From Bradyrhizobium sp. NFR13 (lineage in GTDB: Bacteria > Pseudomonadota > Alphaproteobacteria > Rhizobiales > Xanthobacteraceae): 64,000 nucleotides of DNA. Position numbers and translations under genes: made by a program. The notes beneath the pieces are model-generated. The model saw only the letters and a program-made list of their open reading frames with translations. It was not told the origin of the DNA and made no database searches. Location: the NCBI RefSeq assembly GCF_900114605.1, contig NZ_FOTP01000001.1:744001-808000 (forward strand), given 5' to 3'. Below, one piece after another: positions 1 to 9,047 of the stretch; positions within the stretch are counted from its first letter, which is position 1; each line of letters opens with the position of its first letter.

Positions 1-2
1 GC

Positions 3-1220
3 TCAACGCTGCTGGTGTGGATGCGCGAATCCGGCGTCGATCTCGGTACCATCGGGTTGTTCGCCCTCGTCGGTACGCCCTACACACTGAAGTTCCTTTG
101 GGCACCGCTGGTCGACGCACTGCATGTGCCCTTCTTCACGCGGCAGTTCGGTCGCCGCCGCGGCTGGCTGGTATTTTCACAACTGCTGCTGATCGGCGCG
201 ATCCTGCTGCTGGCGCTCACCGACCCTGCCCGCTCGCCACTGTTCGTCGCCCTCGGCGCGCTACTGGTCGCAGCGATGTCGTCGACGCAGGACATCGTCG
301 TCGATGCGTTTCGGGTGGAGAGCCTGCCGGAGAGCGAACAGGCGGCCGGCATGGCGTCCTATGTCGCCGCCTATCGCATCGGCATGTTGATCTCCACCGC
401 CGGCGTGCTGTTTCTGGTCAGCGCCTTCGAGAGCACCGGCATCACGCGCTCCACCGCGTGGATGTGGGGCTATGTGGCGATGGCAGCGATGGTGCTGATC
501 GGCACGGTCACGGCGCTTGCGGCCACCGAACCCGAGCAATCCGCGCAGGCCGAAGCCGCCACGCGCGGCGAAAGCGCCTTCACGCGCGTACTGCAGGCCG
601 CAATCGGCGCATTCTCCGAATTTCTGTCCCGCAAGGATGCCTGGGCAGCGCTGGGTTTCGTTGTGCTGTTCAAATTCACCGACGCATTTTCCGGCACCAT
701 GACGGCGCCGTTCGTGATCGACCTCGGCTTCACCCGCAATGACTACGCCGCCATCGTCAAAGGCGTCGGCCTTGCCGCGACGCTGATCGGTGGTTTCGCT
801 GGAGGTTTTGTCGCGCGGCGCTATTCGCTTGCGGCGAGTTTATGGATCGGTGCCGTGTTGCAGGCGGTGTCCAACCTGGCCTTCTCGTGGCTCGCCATTG
901 TCGGCGTCAATCAGTGGGCGCTGGCGCTCGCCATCTCGGTCGAGAATTTCACCAGCGCCATCGGCACGGTGATCTTCGTCGCCTATCTCTCTGCGCTCTG
1001 CAGGAACCCTCTGCACACTGCTACGCAATATGCGCTGCTCACGGCACTCGCCGCGGTTGGGCGGACTTATCTTTCTGCGGGTGCAGGTTACGTGGCACAG
1101 GCGACGGGATGGCCGATGTTCTTCGTCATCAGCGTGGTCGTCGCGGTGCCGAGCCTGATCCTGCTGATCTGGCTGCAGCGCCGCGGGCATTTCGAGATGC
1201 TGGGGCCGGTGCGGGTTTAA
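3..1220 (+). CDS. AmpG-like MFS permease (5' end outside window)
   Basis: Major facilitator protein resembling AmpG, the inner-membrane importer of anhydromuropeptides in cell-wall recycling. The reading frame is open from the first bases, and the first visible residues (STLLVWMRESGVDLGTIGLF) match the loop after the first AmpG helix, so the true start lies upstream and about one helix is missing. The AmpG signature TLKFLWAPLVD follows at once, then alternating hydrophobic segments to the C-terminus, giving about 11 visible helices. A related group of MFS proteins outside peptidoglycan recycling shares this fold, so the muropeptide substrate is inferred. The next gene is on the opposite strand. 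Confidence 0.8.
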   Translation, partial: STLLVWMRESGVDLGTIGLFALVGTPYTLKFLWAPLVDALHVPFFTRQFGRRRGWLVFSQLLLIGAILLLALTDPARSPLFVALGALLVAAMSSTQDIVVDAFRVESLPESEQAAGMASYVAAYRIGMLISTAGVLFLVSAFESTGITRSTAWMWGYVAMAAMVLIGTVTALAATEPEQSAQAEAATRGESAFTRVLQAAIGAFSEFLSRKDAWAALGFVVLFKFTDAFSGTMTAPFVIDLGFTRNDYAAIVKGVGLAATLIGGFAGGFVARRYSLAASLWIGAVLQAVSNLAFSWLAIVGVNQWALALAISVENFTSAIGTVIFVAYLSALCRNPLHTATQYALLTALAAVGRTYLSAGAGYVAQATGWPMFFVISVVVAVPSLILLIWLQRRGHFEMLGPVRV

Positions 1221-1231
1221 GCAAAGCGAAC

Positions 1232-1678
1232 TCAGTTCGGCTTCGACACCACGCTCCATTTCGTCACCAGCGCTTCGCTCATCTGGCCTGCCTGTTCGGC
1301 GCAGGACACTTCCGACACCTTGAGCGCCACTTCCTTGCCGACAAGTTTCTGCAACTGCGTGGCTTGCGCTTCGCTTGCCGCCACGATCTCGAAGGTCTCG
1401 GGGCCGGTTTCGAGATTGCACAGACCGGCCGGGGCTGGCAGACGGCGCGGCTCGCTGACCACCTGATAGACATTGGTGCGCTTGCCTTTCGCGTCGCGGC
1501 TGCGCATGGCATTGAGTTGCCCCGTCAGCACGTCGCCGATATGCATCGCCTTCGGCGCAACAGGTTTGGCCGGCGTTTCTTGCGCTTCGGAGGCTGCGTA
1601 AGCGACCGTCGTCATGAGGCCTGCTATGGAAAACACCGCAACCCGACCGAGTTGCGCCGTGAATTTGTATCGTGTCAT
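1232..1678 (-). CDS. Exported hypothetical protein
   Basis: A 148-residue protein with an N-terminal signal peptide (basic start MTRYK, hydrophobic core, AYAAS cleavage region) followed by a short Pro/Ala linker and a small soluble domain. I do not recognise the family. Two cysteines in the mature part (LCNLETG and SCAEQ) could form a disulfide in the periplasm. The frame is open further upstream into recR, but the ATG at 1678 has a purine-rich GGGAC about 8 bases before it and begins the signal peptide, so it is preferred. The gene lies 16 bases after recR on the same strand and may be cotranscribed with it. Confidence 0.65.
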   Translation of the reverse strand: MTRYKFTAQLGRVAVFSIAGLMTTVAYAASEAQETPAKPVAPKAMHIGDVLTGQLNAMRSRDAKGKRTNVYQVVSEPRRLPAPAGLCNLETGPETFEIVAASEAQATQLQKLVGKEVALKVSEVSCAEQAGQMSEALVTKWSVVSKPN

Positions 1679-1694
1679 CGAAATCAGTCCCGTC

Positions 1695-2297
1695 TCAAAA
1701 CAGTGTGCGCTGTCGCATGGCTGCCGACAGCGTGCCTTCATCGAGGTAGTCCAGTTCGCCGCCGACCGGCACACCATGTGCCAGCCGCGTGACTTTCACA
1801 TTCGCCTCTTGCAGGAGGTCAGTGATGTAATGTGCCGTGGTTTGCCCATCCACCGTCGCATTCAGCGCCAGGATGATTTCGCTCACCTCTGAATCATGCG
1901 CACGAGACACCAATGCGTCGATGGTCAGATCCTGCGGACCAACGCCATCCAGCGGCGACAGCGTGCCGCCGAGTACATGGTATTTGCCGGGCGCCGCATT
2001 GGCGCGCTCCAGCGCCCACAGGTCTGCGACATCGGCAACAACCACAATGGTGGAGGGATCACGGCGCGGATCCGTGCAGATCGTGCAGGGATTCTGCGTA
2101 TCGATATTGCTGCAGACCTTGCAGACCTGAATACGGTCAATCGCGACCTGCAAGGCACCGGCCAGCGGCGTCATCAGCGCCTCGCGCTTCTTGATCAGAT
2201 GCAGCGCGGCACGTCGGGCCGAGCGCGGACCAAGCCCGGGCAGCCGCGCCAGCAGTTGAATCAGGCGCTCGATTTCCGGCCCGGCCGTGGACGCCAT
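1695..2297 (-). CDS. recR: Recombination mediator RecR
   Basis: RecR works with RecF/RecO to load RecA on gapped DNA. The 200-residue length is normal. Visible parts in order: an N-terminal helix-hairpin-helix ([19 protein letters not shown], about residues 16-34), a four-cysteine zinc finger (C59, C62, C71, C74), a Toprim domain ([13 protein letters not shown] onward) and a C-terminal Walker-B-like region with LARLAHGVP-type sequence. It begins 1 base after the ybaB stop, the usual ybaB-recR coupling downstream of dnaX. Confidence 0.97.
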   Translation of the reverse strand: MASTAGPEIERLIQLLARLPGLGPRSARRAALHLIKKREALMTPLAGALQVAIDRIQVCKVCSNIDTQNPCTICTDPRRDPSTIVVVADVADLWALERANAAPGKYHVLGGTLSPLDGVGPQDLTIDALVSRAHDSEVSEIILALNATVDGQTTAHYITDLLQEANVKVTRLAHGVPVGGELDYLDEGTLSAAMRQRTLF

Positions 2298-2298
2298 C

Positions 2299-2619
2299 TC
2301 AGGTGAGGCCCATCCCCGGCGGCAGACCGAGGCCGCCGGTCAGCGCCTGCATCTTCTCCTGCATGGCAGCCTCGGCCTTGCGCTTCGCATCGCCCATCGC
2401 GGTGACCAAAAGGTCCTCGAGGATTTCCTGCTCGTCAGCCTTCATCAGCGACGGGTCGATCTTGATGGCTTTGACGTCCATCTTCGCCGTCATCCGTACC
2501 GAGACGAGGCCGCCGCCAGAAATGCCTTCGACCTCGACATGGTCGAGCTCGTCCTGCATCGCCTTCATCTTCGATTGCAGCTGCGCTGCCTGTTTCATCA
2601 TGCCGAGAAAATCAGCCAT
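2299..2619 (-). CDS. ybaB: YbaB/EbfC nucleoid-associated protein
   Basis: A small DNA-binding protein of 106 residues that forms a tweezer-like dimer and coats the nucleoid. The N-terminal helix is recognisable ([20 protein letters not shown]), followed by the conserved [13 protein letters not shown] strand region and the [13 protein letters not shown] segment. The C-terminus is rich in Gly and Met ([11 protein letters not shown]), typical of the family. It lies between dnaX (11 bases upstream) and recR (1 base downstream) in the conserved replication/repair operon. Confidence 0.95.
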   Translation of the reverse strand: MADFLGMMKQAAQLQSKMKAMQDELDHVEVEGISGGGLVSVRMTAKMDVKAIKIDPSLMKADEQEILEDLLVTAMGDAKRKAEAAMQEKMQALTGGLGLPPGMGLT

Positions 2620-2630
2620 GAGTTGTCCTC

Positions 2631-4502
2631 TTAATCGTCGTCGTTGAGACTGTCTGTCGCGTCGTCGCTGATCAGGTCACTGTCACTACCACTAAATTCC
2701 GGCAGCTCGGGAGCGATCACACGCACCTCGACTTTCGCACGAGGGAACCGCGCCAATACTTCCTTCACCCGCGGATCCGCTTCCGCCGTGCGCTGGCGCT
2801 CGTTCTTCTGCTCGAGCTGCTGCTCGCGCAACGTCGCCTGACCTTGCTCGTTGGACACGATCACCGCCCAGCGGCGGCCTGTCCACTGTTCAAGCTTGCG
2901 CGATAGATCGTTGATCAGCGTGCGCGACGCCGTGCGCTCCATCGCAAGCTCGAGCCGCCCGTCCTCGATCCGGATCAGGCGCACATCGGATTCGAGCGCG
3001 CCGCGCACCATCAGGTCGCGTTTCTCACCGGCCAGTGCCACGAGTTCAGGGAAGGTCGAAATCTTCAGCGCCGGCGCAGGCTGCGCATCCGCCATGCCGA
3101 CCTGCGGCCGCGGCGATGGCTCGGCGCCGCCACGCTGCATGGTTGGGCCGCGCGATACGCCCGCTGACATCGTCGGCATGGCGGACGGCATCTGCGCTGA
3201 CGGCAAGGATGCCGACGGAGCGGGGGACGGCGCGGCACGACCTCCACCGTTCGTGGGAATCATCGGCGACGTCCCGCCATTCTGGTCGAGCATCCGGATC
3301 GCTTCGTCCGGGGTCGGCAGATCGGCGACGTAAGCGATACGCACCAGCACCATTTCGGCGGCGGCCGCGGGACGCGTCGCGCCCTGCACTTCAGTGATGC
3401 CCTTGAGCAGCATCTGCCACATCCGCGACAGCACCCGCATCGACAGCTTCGAGGCGAAATCGCGCGCACGCAGACGTTCGGTCTCGCCAAACGCAACATT
3501 GTCGGCAGTTGCCGGCACGATCTTCACGCGGGTGACGAAATTAACGAATTCGGCGAGGTCGCTCAGCACTACGATGGGATCGGCGCCAACGTCATATTGT
3601 TCGCGAAACTCACGGAAGGCACTGGCGATGTCGCCGCGCGCCAGCGAATCGAACAGGTCGATCACGCGGGTGCGGTCAGCAAGGCCGAGCATCTGCCGGA
3701 CCGCATCGGCGCGGACCGTGCCTGCGGCATGCGCGATGGCCTGATCGAACAGCGACAGCGAATCGCGCACCGAGCCTTCGGCGGCGCGGGCGATGATGCC
3801 CAGCGCTTCCGGCTCGACCTCGACATTTTCCTTGCCCGCGATGTTCGACAGATGCGACATCAGCACGTCGGCATCGACGCGGCGCAGATCGAAGCGCTGG
3901 CAGCGCGACAGCACCGTTACCGGCACCTTGCGGATTTCAGTGGTGGCGAACACGAATTTGGCGTGTTCCGGCGGCTCTTCCAGCGTCTTCAGGAACGCGT
4001 TGAAGGCCGCGGTCGACAACATGTGGACTTCGTCGATGATGTAGACCTTGTAGCGCGCGGAGCTCGGCGCATAGCGCACGCTGTCATTGATCTGGCGGAC
4101 ATCGTCGACGCCGGTATGCGACGCTGCGTCCATTTCGAGAATATCGATATGCCGGCTTTCCATGATCGCCTGGCAGTGGATGCCCGGCACCGGCATATGG
4201 ATGGTCGGACCTTTGATCGACCCATCGGCCATTTCATAATTCAATGCGCGCGCGAGAATGCGCGCCGTCGTGGTCTTGCCGACCCCGCGAACGCCGGTGA
4301 GAATCCAGGCCTGCGGAATGCGGCCGGTCTCGAACGCGTTGGAAACCGTGCGAACCAGCGCTTCCTGGCCGATCAGATCGTCGAAACTGCCGGGACGGTA
4401 TTTGCGCGCGAGCACGCGATAGGGCGTCGCCGCTACGGGGGCAGCGCCCATATCGAAACCGGCCTGGTGATCATCGGGAAGGGACGTGCCAGCGTCGGTC
4501 AT
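2631..4502 (-). CDS. dnaX: DNA polymerase III subunits gamma/tau (DnaX)
   Basis: Clamp-loader ATPase of the replicative polymerase, 623 residues from the ATG at 4502. The frame is open upstream to 4604, but family similarity starts only at [20 protein letters not shown] (about residues 26-45). Walker A is GVRGVGKTT (about 70-78), Walker B is YIIDEVHML, and sensor 1 lies in [17 protein letters not shown]. The middle is a Pro/Ser/Ala-rich linker and the C-terminal third is the tau-type region. The usual four-cysteine zinc module after Walker A is missing; only the Cys in GIHCQA remains, so zinc binding is unlikely. The SRP RNA lies directly upstream. Confidence 0.97.
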   Translation of the reverse strand: MTDAGTSLPDDHQAGFDMGAAPVAATPYRVLARKYRPGSFDDLIGQEALVRTVSNAFETGRIPQAWILTGVRGVGKTTTARILARALNYEMADGSIKGPTIHMPVPGIHCQAIMESRHIDILEMDAASHTGVDDVRQINDSVRYAPSSARYKVYIIDEVHMLSTAAFNAFLKTLEEPPEHAKFVFATTEIRKVPVTVLSRCQRFDLRRVDADVLMSHLSNIAGKENVEVEPEALGIIARAAEGSVRDSLSLFDQAIAHAAGTVRADAVRQMLGLADRTRVIDLFDSLARGDIASAFREFREQYDVGADPIVVLSDLAEFVNFVTRVKIVPATADNVAFGETERLRARDFASKLSMRVLSRMWQMLLKGITEVQGATRPAAAAEMVLVRIAYVADLPTPDEAIRMLDQNGGTSPMIPTNGGGRAAPSPAPSASLPSAQMPSAMPTMSAGVSRGPTMQRGGAEPSPRPQVGMADAQPAPALKISTFPELVALAGEKRDLMVRGALESDVRLIRIEDGRLELAMERTASRTLINDLSRKLEQWTGRRWAVIVSNEQGQATLREQQLEQKNERQRTAEADPRVKEVLARFPRAKVEVRVIAPELPEFSGSDSDLISDDATDSLNDDD

Positions 4503-4673
4503 CGAGGAATCCGCAATGTGTTGTCTCGTAAAGCCGGCTTGCGGAACATCTGGCGCATCATAGGCGGAACGGGACACAGGTTCCGGCCTTCGATACTGCC
4601 TCACTCATCGAACAAGGCGCCCACCGAGCCAACGACCATGAGCAGGCCGCTGAATTTGCTCGATAAAACAAGT

Positions 4674-4769
4674 AGGAGACTGACGAGCGACCCGATCCGG
4701 ATCTCGTTAGGGCTGCTTCCTTCCGGACCTGACCCGATTGGCGAGTGGCTCGTCCACCGCCAATCTCCC
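4674..4769 (-). ncRNA. ffs: Signal recognition particle RNA (4.5S-type)
   Basis: On the minus strand the sequence holds the universal SRP domain IV core, GGTCAGGTCCGGAAGGAAGC followed by AGCC, at about 4711-4735. The ends pair: GGGAGA at 4764-4769 with TCTCCT at 4674-4679, giving a 96-nt hairpin RNA, the usual size for alphaproteobacterial small SRP RNA. It binds Ffh and directs ribosomes to the membrane. It sits upstream of dnaX on the same strand, a placement seen in related genomes. The exact 5' and 3' ends are inferred from terminal pairing. Confidence 0.95.
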
Positions 4770-4948
4770 AGTGCTTATTTGGGGCCAAAATGGTCGGAAA
4801 GCAAGCGCGGCGGATGCCGCAAGTCCGCCGTAAGATTTGCGCAGGAAAGTCGCAAGAAAACGTGGTCCAGACGCGCAAAACCGGCCATGACGGGAGTTGT
4901 CTGCGCAGCTGCTTCCTGCGACGCTGTGCGCCTTAATCGAGAGTCAGA

Positions 4949-5371
4949 ATGGCCGCTCCCTCCTCCTGGTCGCTGCACGAGCAGCTGCAACAAGACACCA
5001 TCGATATCGGCGATCTGCCCCTCAGCCGCGTGCTGGTGGTGAAAGACGCGCACTACCCCTGGCTGATGCTGGTGCCGCGCCGTGCTGACACGACCGAGAT
5101 CATCGATCTCGACGAGGTCGCGCAGGGCCAGTTGATGACCGAGATCAATCGAGTCGGCCGCGCGCTCAAAGAGATCACCAAATGCGACAAGCTCAATGTC
5201 GCGGCGCTCGGCAACATGGTGCCGCAGTTGCACGTCCACATCATCGCACGCCGCAAGACCGATGCCGCCTGGCCGCGGCCGATCTGGGGCGTGATGCCGC
5301 CACTCGCCCATGACGCCGCCGAAGTGCAGCGCTTCATCTCAGAACTCCGCCGCAAGATCTGGCTCGGTTGA
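4949..5371 (+). CDS. HIT family protein
   Basis: A 140-residue histidine-triad fold nucleotide hydrolase or transferase. The signature near residues 91-97 reads QLHVHIIAR, so the usual first histidine of the HxHxH motif is Gln while the two catalytic-side histidines remain. The upstream SRVLVVKDAHYPWLMLVPRR strands and the GDKLN-like CDKLNVAALGN segment fit the family. The substrate cannot be read from the sequence. Its stop lies 5 bases before the nudC ATG, so the two are probably cotranscribed. Confidence 0.85.
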   Translation: MAAPSSWSLHEQLQQDTIDIGDLPLSRVLVVKDAHYPWLMLVPRRADTTEIIDLDEVAQGQLMTEINRVGRALKEITKCDKLNVAALGNMVPQLHVHIIARRKTDAAWPRPIWGVMPPLAHDAAEVQRFISELRRKIWLG

Positions 5372-5376
5372 CCATC

Positions 5377-6315
5377 ATGACAAGCAAACTATTTCCGCTC
5401 GGCCATCCGGCCTTCGTCTCCAACACGCTCGATCGCGCCGCACATCTGCGCTTCAGCGACGAGAAGCTGTTCGCACTGGAGGGCAAAAGCTCTTCGCGCG
5501 CTTATGTGATCTATCGCGACTCGCTGGTCATGAAGAAGGACGGCGATGCCCAGCGCGCGCTGCTGACCATCGACGAGGCGCTGACATTCGGCGCCAATCC
5601 CGGCACCGTCTTTCTCGGCCTGCGTGATGGCGATGCCGTATTCGGCATGGGCATTGGCGCACCCGCCGTCGAGAAGCTGCTGATCCGCGACGACGTCGTC
5701 GTCAGCGAACTGCGCGGTATGGCGATGCAGGGCGTGGTGCCGCCCGAGCAGCTATCGGCGATCGCGCAGGCAAAGTCGCTGGTGTCCTGGCATCAACGTC
5801 ACGGGTTTTGCGCCAATTGCGGCGCCAAGTCGTCGATGGCCGAAGGCGGCTGGAAGCGCGTTTGCCCGAACTGCAAGACCGAGCACTTTCCGCGCACCGA
5901 CCCAGTCGTCATCATGCTGGTGGAGAAGGGCGACAAGTGCCTGCTCGGCCGCCAGAAGCAGTTCGCACCGGGCATGTATTCGTGCCTCGCCGGCTTCGTC
6001 GAAGCCGCCGAAACCATCGAGGACGCGGTGAAGCGCGAGATCTTCGAGGAAGCCGGCATCCGCTGCACCGATGTCACCTATTACATGACGCAGCCCTGGC
6101 CCTATCCGTCATCCCTGATGATCGGCTGCTCGGCCCGCGCCATCAGCGACGAGATTACCGTCGACAAAATGGAACTTGAGGACGCCCGGTGGTTTGACCG
6201 TGACGAGGCGATGCTGATGTGGAAACGCGAACACCCGGACGGGCTCGCGGGGCCGCATGCATTCGCCATCGCGCATCATCTGCTCGGCCGCTGGCTGCAT
6301 CCCGACCGGGCCTGA
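5377..6315 (+). CDS. nudC: NAD(H) pyrophosphatase NudC
   Basis: Nudix hydrolase of 312 residues that cleaves NADH to NMNH and AMP; family members also remove NAD caps from RNA. Visible parts: an N-terminal NudC domain, a four-cysteine zinc ribbon (FCANCGAKS and VCPNCK), then the Nudix box GFVEAAETIEDAVKREIFEE continuing AGI, and the downstream SQPWPFP-like motif (TQPWPYPSSLMIG) that defines NADH specificity. The ATG at 5377 is used; a TTG three codons earlier overlaps the HIT stop codon and is less likely. Confidence 0.95.
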   Translation: MTSKLFPLGHPAFVSNTLDRAAHLRFSDEKLFALEGKSSSRAYVIYRDSLVMKKDGDAQRALLTIDEALTFGANPGTVFLGLRDGDAVFGMGIGAPAVEKLLIRDDVVVSELRGMAMQGVVPPEQLSAIAQAKSLVSWHQRHGFCANCGAKSSMAEGGWKRVCPNCKTEHFPRTDPVVIMLVEKGDKCLLGRQKQFAPGMYSCLAGFVEAAETIEDAVKREIFEEAGIRCTDVTYYMTQPWPYPSSLMIGCSARAISDEITVDKMELEDARWFDRDEAMLMWKREHPDGLAGPHAFAIAHHLLGRWLHPDRA

Positions 6316-6333
6316 CCACACGGGGAATCCTTC

Positions 6334-7266
6334 ATGAGTGCCAAGCCTGTCCACGTATTGTGCATCGGCCTGCCGGTTCGCGACCTGACCTTTGCCGTCG
6401 AATCCGTACCCGGGCGTGGCCAGAAATTCCCTTCCCAACGGTTCGCCCAGATCATCGGCGGCAATGCGCTCAACGCCGCCATCGGCGTCAGCCGGCTGGG
6501 CGGCCGGGCATCGATGACCGGGCCGATGGGCGACAAGAACGAGACCGCCGACCAGTTTCTGTTCGACGATCTTGCTAAGGAAGGCATCGACTCCGCGCAT
6601 CTGGTGCATATGCCGGGTCTGGTGACACCGATCTCGGCCGTCATGATCGACCCTTCGGGCGAGCGCACCATCGTCACCTTCCGCGATCCCGAACTCTGGA
6701 AGGTAAAGCTGCCCGACCACGACCTGCTGTTGAAGGACTGCAACGCCATTCTGGTCGAGAGCCGCTGCGCCGGCTTTGCCACCGAGCTTTGCATCGAGGC
6801 ACGCCATCGCGGCATTCCTGTCGTCGTCGACATCGACAGCACGCTGTCGCAGCGCGAGGGCCTGCTGACCGCTTCCTCGCACCTGATCTTCTCGGACGAT
6901 GCGCTGCAATCGACCGCCGGCATCACCGACAATCTCAAGGCACTGCAGAAGATGGCGACGCTGACCTCGTCCTTCCTCGCCGTCACCCGAGGCCCCCGCG
7001 GTACCCTGTGGCTCGACGAGCACGGACATCCCAAGGAAACCCCGGCCTTCCCCGTTCACACCGTGGACACCCTCGGCGCCGGCGACATTTTCCATGGCGC
7101 CTTCGCGCTGGAATTCGCGGGCGGCAAGTCGGTACCGGAGGCGCTGCGCTTCGCCTCCGCCGCCGCGGCCCTGAAATGCACCCGCTATGGCGGTGCTTTC
7201 GCCTGCCCGCAACGTGCTGAAGTCGAACAGCTTTTGAGGGAATCCAGGGTCGGCGCCCTTAGCTGA
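6334..7266 (+). CDS. PfkB family carbohydrate kinase
   Basis: Ribokinase-fold sugar or nucleoside kinase of 310 residues. It shows the N-terminal substrate-binding GGNALNAAIGVSRLGG motif (about residues 43-58), with GPMGDKNETAD following, and the C-terminal PfkB signature DTLGAGDIFHGAFALEFAGG, whose Asp is the catalytic base and whose GAGD forms the anion hole. The exact sugar cannot be assigned. It follows nudC by 18 bases on the same strand and is followed by an AsnC-type regulator after a 78-base gap that contains a dyad. Confidence 0.9.
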   Translation: MSAKPVHVLCIGLPVRDLTFAVESVPGRGQKFPSQRFAQIIGGNALNAAIGVSRLGGRASMTGPMGDKNETADQFLFDDLAKEGIDSAHLVHMPGLVTPISAVMIDPSGERTIVTFRDPELWKVKLPDHDLLLKDCNAILVESRCAGFATELCIEARHRGIPVVVDIDSTLSQREGLLTASSHLIFSDDALQSTAGITDNLKALQKMATLTSSFLAVTRGPRGTLWLDEHGHPKETPAFPVHTVDTLGAGDIFHGAFALEFAGGKSVPEALRFASAAAALKCTRYGGAFACPQRAEVEQLLRESRVGALS

Positions 7267-7287
7267 GGCGGTACAGGGCTTGCTTTG

Positions 7288-7342
7288 GAAGAATGTTCTA
7301 TATATGAGGTTACTCGACCCCATAATTAGAACAAAGTTCTTC
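7288..7342 (+). promoter_or_regulatory. Dyad operator candidate before the AsnC-type gene
   Basis: GAAGAATGTTCTA (7288-7300) and TAGAACAAAGTTCTTC (7327-7342) are near-complementary arms, the second also containing the internal palindrome AGAAC-aaa-GTTCT. The segment between them is AT-rich (TATATATG). The second arm ends two bases before the ATG at 7345, a position suited to autoregulation by the Lrp/AsnC protein encoded next. Binding is inferred. Confidence 0.45.
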
Positions 7343-7344
7343 AC

Positions 7345-7854
7345 ATGACCGATGTCGCCGACCAGCCCCTTGAATCCACCCGCCGCCTCGATGCGATCGA
7401 TCGCAAGATCCTGACGGTGCTGCAGGAAGACGCCTCGCTGTCAGTGGCCGAGATCGGCGACCGCGTGGGGCTTTCGTCGACACCGTGCTGGAAGCGCATC
7501 CAGCGCCTCGAAGCCGATGGCGTGATCCTGCGCCGGGTGGCGCTGGTCGATCAGAACAAGATCGGCCTGGGTATCTCGGTGTTTGTCTCAGTGGAGAGCG
7601 GCGACCATTCCGACGCCTGGCTGAAGAAATTCGCCGATGCCGTCAGCGCCATGCCCGAAGTCATGGAATTTTACCGGATGGCCGGCGACGTCGACTACAT
7701 GCTGCGCGTGGTCGTGGCCGACATGCAGAGCTACGACATCTTCTACAAGAAGCTGATCAGTGCCGTGGCCCTGAAGAACGTCACCTCCCGCTTCGCCATG
7801 GAGAAGATCAAGTCGGTGACGGCGCTGCCGGTGCCACCGATGCCGGCTGCTTGA
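7345..7854 (+). CDS. Lrp/AsnC family transcriptional regulator
   Basis: A 169-residue feast/famine regulator. An N-terminal AsnC-type HTH (LDAIDRKILTVLQEDASLSV, then AEIGDRVGLSSTPCWKRIQRL, residues about 15-55) is followed by a RAM ligand-binding/oligomerisation domain (VFVSVESGDHSDAWLKKF to the end). SSTPCWKRIQRLE is the typical recognition-helix sequence of Lrp proteins. The gene has its own upstream dyad and is followed by a strong hairpin, so it may be monocistronic. The effector amino acid is unknown. Confidence 0.93.
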   Translation: MTDVADQPLESTRRLDAIDRKILTVLQEDASLSVAEIGDRVGLSSTPCWKRIQRLEADGVILRRVALVDQNKIGLGISVFVSVESGDHSDAWLKKFADAVSAMPEVMEFYRMAGDVDYMLRVVVADMQSYDIFYKKLISAVALKNVTSRFAMEKIKSVTALPVPPMPAA

Positions 7855-7867
7855 GAAATACCGTGCT

Positions 7868-7896
7868 GTCGTCGCCCTGTCGGACCGGGCGACGAC
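7868..7896 (+). terminator. GC-rich palindrome after the AsnC-type gene
   Basis: GTCGTCGCCC (7868-7877) pairs perfectly with GGGCGACGAC (7887-7896) around a 9-base loop, 14 bases after the stop codon. There is no T-run, so it may be a REP-like palindrome acting as a transcript end rather than a classical intrinsic terminator. A near-copy is found at 9943-9972. Confidence 0.5.
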
Positions 7897-7999
7897 GCCG
7901 AAACAGATCAATCATATACCTCGATTGAATCAACAATAATGATCAATTAGATTTATTGATCTAACGGCATGAGGATGTGGCCAAACCGGAGTTTGGCCC

Positions 8000-9037
8000 A
8001 TGACCGTTCTTGCCCAAGATGCGAACCGCACCAGCCCGCTTGCTGCTCGCAGCCTCCCGCTTCTTCCCGGATTGGCGCTCACGGCCGCAATCGCTGGCGT
8101 CGCATTCGCTTTGCGTGAAATCCCCTATGTCGGCGTCGCCAGTCCGATGATCCTGGCCATCGGCATCGGTATCGCGATCCAGAACACATCCGGCGCGCCG
8201 GCTGCAGCCAAAGCCGGCATCAGTTTCTCCATGCGCAGCATCCTGCGCTTCGCCATCATCCTGCTCGGCCTGCAACTCACCGCGGCGCAATTGCTGGAGG
8301 TTGGCGGCATCGGCTTTGCGGTGATCGCGGCGACGCTCGTTGCAACCTTCATCTTCACCACATGGCTTGGCCGCGCGATGGGTATCGACCGCAGACTGGT
8401 CGAACTGATCGCCGCCGGCACATCGATCTGCGGCGCCTCTGCTGTGGTTGCGACCAACACCGTGACCCGCGCGCCCGACGAGGATGTCGCTTATGCAGTT
8501 GCCTGCGTCACTATCTTTGGCTCGATCGCCATGTTCGTCTATCCGCTACTCAGTAATGTGCTGCAGCTCGATCCGCATCATTTCGGGCTGTGGGCCGGCG
8601 CATCGATCCACGAGATCGCACAGGTCGTCGCCGCCACGTTCCAGCAGAACCCTGAAGCCGGCGAGTTCGGCACCATTACCAAGCTTGCGCGCGTGATGAT
8701 GCTCGCACCTGTAGTCATCACACTTGGCCTGCTGGCGACCCAGCGCGCACGTGCCATCGGCACAGACTCCGGCAGTACCAAGGTGCCGATGCCGTGGTTC
8801 GCCTTCGGCTTTGTGGCGATGGTGATCCTGAACAGCCTCGTTGACGTGCCGCATGTAGCCATGAGCGTGATCATTCCGATCACAACCTTCCTGCTGACCA
8901 TGGCGCTTGCCGCGATGGGGCTGGAAACCAATATCCGGAAACTCCGCGCCAAGGGTCCCCGCCCGCTGCTGCTCGGCGCCGCGGCCTTCCTGTTCATTGC
9001 CAGCTTCAGCCTTGCGCTGGTCGCACTGATGACCTGA
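8000..9037 (+). CDS. YeiH/UPF0324 family membrane transporter
   Basis: Integral membrane protein of 345 residues with about 10 hydrophobic helices and the family signatures: GGAG-like small-residue helices, [17 protein letters not shown] (about 140-155) and [13 protein letters not shown] (about 197-209). The family is usually called putative sulfate or sulfur-compound exporters, but the substrate is not firmly established. The ATG at 8000 follows GGAG at a good distance. A LysR regulator begins 10 bases after the stop on the same strand, so the pair probably forms an operon like E. coli yeiE/yeiH. Confidence 0.85.
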   Translation: MTVLAQDANRTSPLAARSLPLLPGLALTAAIAGVAFALREIPYVGVASPMILAIGIGIAIQNTSGAPAAAKAGISFSMRSILRFAIILLGLQLTAAQLLEVGGIGFAVIAATLVATFIFTTWLGRAMGIDRRLVELIAAGTSICGASAVVATNTVTRAPDEDVAYAVACVTIFGSIAMFVYPLLSNVLQLDPHHFGLWAGASIHEIAQVVAATFQQNPEAGEFGTITKLARVMMLAPVVITLGLLATQRARAIGTDSGSTKVPMPWFAFGFVAMVILNSLVDVPHVAMSVIIPITTFLLTMALAAMGLETNIRKLRAKGPRPLLLGAAAFLFIASFSLALVALMT

Positions 9038-9047
9038 CGGAGATCAC

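Noticed and set aside
6109-7344. 411-codon minus-strand frame
   Set aside because: It lies opposite nudC and the PfkB kinase, both with clear motifs; its translation has no family and is a shadow of high-GC coding.
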